Below are positions 5,364-6,050 of a DNA stretch of 6,050 bases, piece after piece. The stretch is from Planctomycetota bacterium. Lineage in GTDB: Bacteria; Planctomycetota; Phycisphaerae; FEN-1346. The stretch spans positions 1-6,050 of the forward strand of contig JAPLML010000080.1 in the NCBI GenBank assembly GCA_026387055.1, in the 5' to 3' direction. Position 1 is the stretch's first letter; every line of letters starts with the position of its first letter. The notes under the pieces were generated by a model. The model was not told the origin of the DNA. It ran no database searches and saw only the letters and a program-made list of their open reading frames with translations. Made by a program: the position numbers and the translations under genes.

Positions 5364-5819
5364 TTGGCCACCGTCACCGCTGTCGAGGACCGGCGTGTGC
5401 GGGGCCTCATCAACCGGTATCTGCAAGCCGGGATGATGGAGGGTTGTCTGGTCAGCCCGCGGACGGAAGGCACGCCGCAAGGCGGGCCGCTGTCGCCCTT
5501 GCTCTCGAACATCCTTCTGGATGACCTGGACAAGGAACTGGAGCGTCGGGGCCATCGGTTCGTCCGCTATGCCGACGACTGCAACGTGTATGTGCGGTCG
5601 AAGGCGGCGGGGGACCGGGTGATGGCCAGCTTGGAGCGGTACCTTCGGGAGCGTCTCCGCCTGACGGTCAACCACGCCAAGAGCGCCGTGGCGCGGCCGT
5701 GGGAACGTAAGTTCCTGGGCTACAGTCACATGAACCAGGCCGTACCAGGCCGCTGGTTGAGCCACCAGGGTCTCGTGAGCCTTGTCCACGAGCATCGGCG
5801 TCTCAAGTGCTCGGCCTGA
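5364..5819 (+). pseudogene. Truncated and internally deleted group II intron reverse transcriptase/maturase
   Basis: The frame is open from 5346; a TTG at 5364 gives 151 residues but is not a convincing start and has no Shine-Dalgarno. Homology begins around VEDRRV (7-12, near 5382), so RT0-RT3 are missing. Present: RT4 TPQGGPLSPLLSNI (37-50), RT5 with the catalytic YADD (69-72), RT6 (~95-110) and RT7 RPWERKFLGY (111-120). A full intron protein is roughly 400-600 residues and would continue with thumb, maturase X and DNA-binding domains. Instead, residue ~121 is followed at once by HMNQAVPGRWLSHQGLVSL (122-140), which resembles the extreme C terminus of such proteins. This indicates an in-frame internal deletion near 5724. 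The missing first catalytic aspartate (RT3 region) makes polymerase activity very unlikely. The stop codon abuts intron domain V. Confidence 0.9.
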
Positions 5820-5851
5820 ACCGCCGTATACGGAACCGTACGTATGGTGGT
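5820..5851 (+). ncRNA. Group II intron domain V
   Basis: ACCGCCGTA (5820-5828) pairs with TATGGTGGT (5843-5851) over 9 bp including two G-T wobbles. An upper stem TACG/CGTA (5829-5832 with 5837-5840) is capped by the tetraloop GAAC, and CG (5841-5842) is bulged on the 3' side, as expected for the domain V bulge. The catalytic triad position reads CGC (5822-5824) instead of AGC. At 32 nt it is slightly shorter than the usual 34. Domain V is the catalytic, metal-binding core of the ribozyme. Confidence 0.88.
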
Positions 5852-5853
5852 GT

Positions 5854-5888
5854 GGGAGGCGGGGGCAAGTAATTGCCCCTGCCTACCC
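5854..5888 (+). ncRNA. Group II intron domain VI with branch-point adenosine
   Basis: A 12-bp stem (5857-5868 with 5873-5884, one G-T wobble) is capped by a GTAA tetraloop of the GNRA type. Below it, GGG (5854-5856) pairs with CCC (5886-5888), leaving A5885 bulged. That A is six bases before the intron's last base (T5891), the expected position of the branch-point nucleophile. The intron ends ...CGAT, matching the AY ending of group II introns. Confidence 0.88.
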
Positions 5889-5977
5889 GATCCTGCTAAT
5901 GTATTGATGAACTGGCCTTTCGCAGGTTTTGAGTGTACCGGAGGGTTGAGGTGGAATGCAAGTTGATGAATGAGAAG

Positions 5978-6033
5978 CGGCCCGGCATGCCGATGAGATC
6001 GTTGCAAGGCGACTCTTATCGGAGGCCGGGCCG
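5978..6033 (+). promoter_or_regulatory. Extended RNA hairpin enclosing the ribosome-binding site of the following gene
   Basis: CGGCCCGGC (5978-5986) pairs perfectly with GCCGGGCCG (6025-6033). After a small internal loop, CGATGAGA (5991-5998) pairs with TCTTATCG (6014-6021), then TCG/CGA (5999-6001 with 6010-6012) past a one-base bulge, closing on an 8-nt loop. The Shine-Dalgarno GGAGG (6021-6025) lies partly paired and partly in the internal loop, and the stem ends on the G of the GTG start. This would hide the translation start. A competing 10-bp palindrome, CGGCATGCCG (5983-5992), overlaps the 5' arm. It may be a translational control structure or the end of a mobile element. The rest of the stretch from 5892 shows no gene. 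Confidence 0.5.
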
Positions 6034-6050
6034 TGAAACGCTACCACCTC
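6033..6050 (+). CDS. Start of an unidentified gene (first six codons only)
   Basis: GTG at 6033 is preceded by GGAGG (6021-6025) with a 7-base spacer, the same GTG start and 7-base spacing as the two hydrolase genes. The visible residues are MKRYHL, too few to identify. The strong hairpin over the ribosome-binding site and the adjacent intron remnant make a transposase or other mobile-element gene conceivable, but this is only a guess. Confidence 0.45.

Larger units (their letters stand above)
5380..5891 (+). mobile_element. Group II intron remnant: 5' half lost, 3' end intact
   Basis: The remnant runs from the first recognisable RT residues to the 3' splice junction. It contains the broken intron protein, then domain V (5820-5851), domain VI (5854-5888) and the terminal GAT, so the 3' exon begins at 5892 with CCTGCT. 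No GTGYG intron start or domain I-III sequence is visible between the tRNA and the RT fragment, so the intron cannot self-splice. The exact 5' boundary is uncertain; the 118 bp from 5262 to 5379 hold nothing recognisable except the CTGGGCCC repeat at 5346-5353 and a possible GCGGCGG/CCGCCGT pairing just after the tRNA. Likely bacterial class C-like on the RNA features below, but the class is inferred. Confidence 0.85.

Noticed and set aside
5364..5819. Retron or diversity-generating-retroelement reverse transcriptase
   Set aside because: The TPQGGPLSPLLSNI and YADD context, the FLGY motif, and the adjoining domains V and VI mark a group II intron; there is no retron msr/msd or template/variable repeat pair.
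1..6050. CRISPR array or complete defence system
   Set aside because: No regularly spaced direct repeats and no Cas, restriction-modification, toxin-antitoxin or other defence protein motifs were found on either strand.

Overview
The window looks like chromosomal DNA from a GC-rich, polysaccharide-degrading bacterium. The secreted or lipidated glycoside hydrolases, GTG starts with strong AGGAGG sites and abundant GC-rich dispersed hairpins would fit Planctomycetota or a related lineage, but that placement is inference and no marker gene here settles it.

Layout. Positions 1-81 (minus strand) hold the first 27 codons of a glycine-cleavage T protein (gcvT), running off the left edge. A divergent intergenic region (82-455) carries candidate back-to-back promoters and two perfect GC-rich hairpins. 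Positions 456-2474 encode a GH51-type alpha-L-arabinofuranosidase and 2693-4708 a GH36-type alpha-galactosidase, both plus strand and both exported. Together they could strip arabinose and galactose side chains from plant or algal polysaccharides. The two enzymes are unrelated, but their first 24 codons plus ribosome-binding site are nearly the same DNA (78 of 86 positions): a duplicated expression/secretion leader. In the arabinofuranosidase this leader is fused in front of a second, lipoprotein-type signal sequence.

The 218-bp gap between the enzymes holds a well-supported small mobile element. A 134-bp sequence with 13-bp terminal inverted repeats (12 of 13 matching) is flanked by an 8-bp direct repeat and sits in the loop region of a GC-rich hairpin. 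An intact copy of that hairpin lies upstream of the first enzyme (310-337), so the empty site can be reconstructed from within the window. Inside the element are two inverted 35-bp copies of a REP-like hairpin.

Positions 4709-5186 have no recognisable gene and are less GC-rich toward the right. Positions 5187-5261 are a tRNA with anticodon CAT, most likely tRNA-Ile2 (lysidine type) rather than methionine. Beyond it lies a decayed group II intron: its 5' half is gone, its reverse transcriptase keeps only motifs RT4-RT7 joined in frame to the protein's extreme C terminus, but RNA domains V and VI and the 3' splice junction (5891/5892) are intact-looking. The right end has a strong RNA hairpin (5978-6033) that embraces the ribosome-binding site of a gene starting at 6033 and leaving the window.

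No CRISPR array, complete transposase or complete defence system was seen. The most unusual features are the leader cassette and the hairpin/MITE elements around it.
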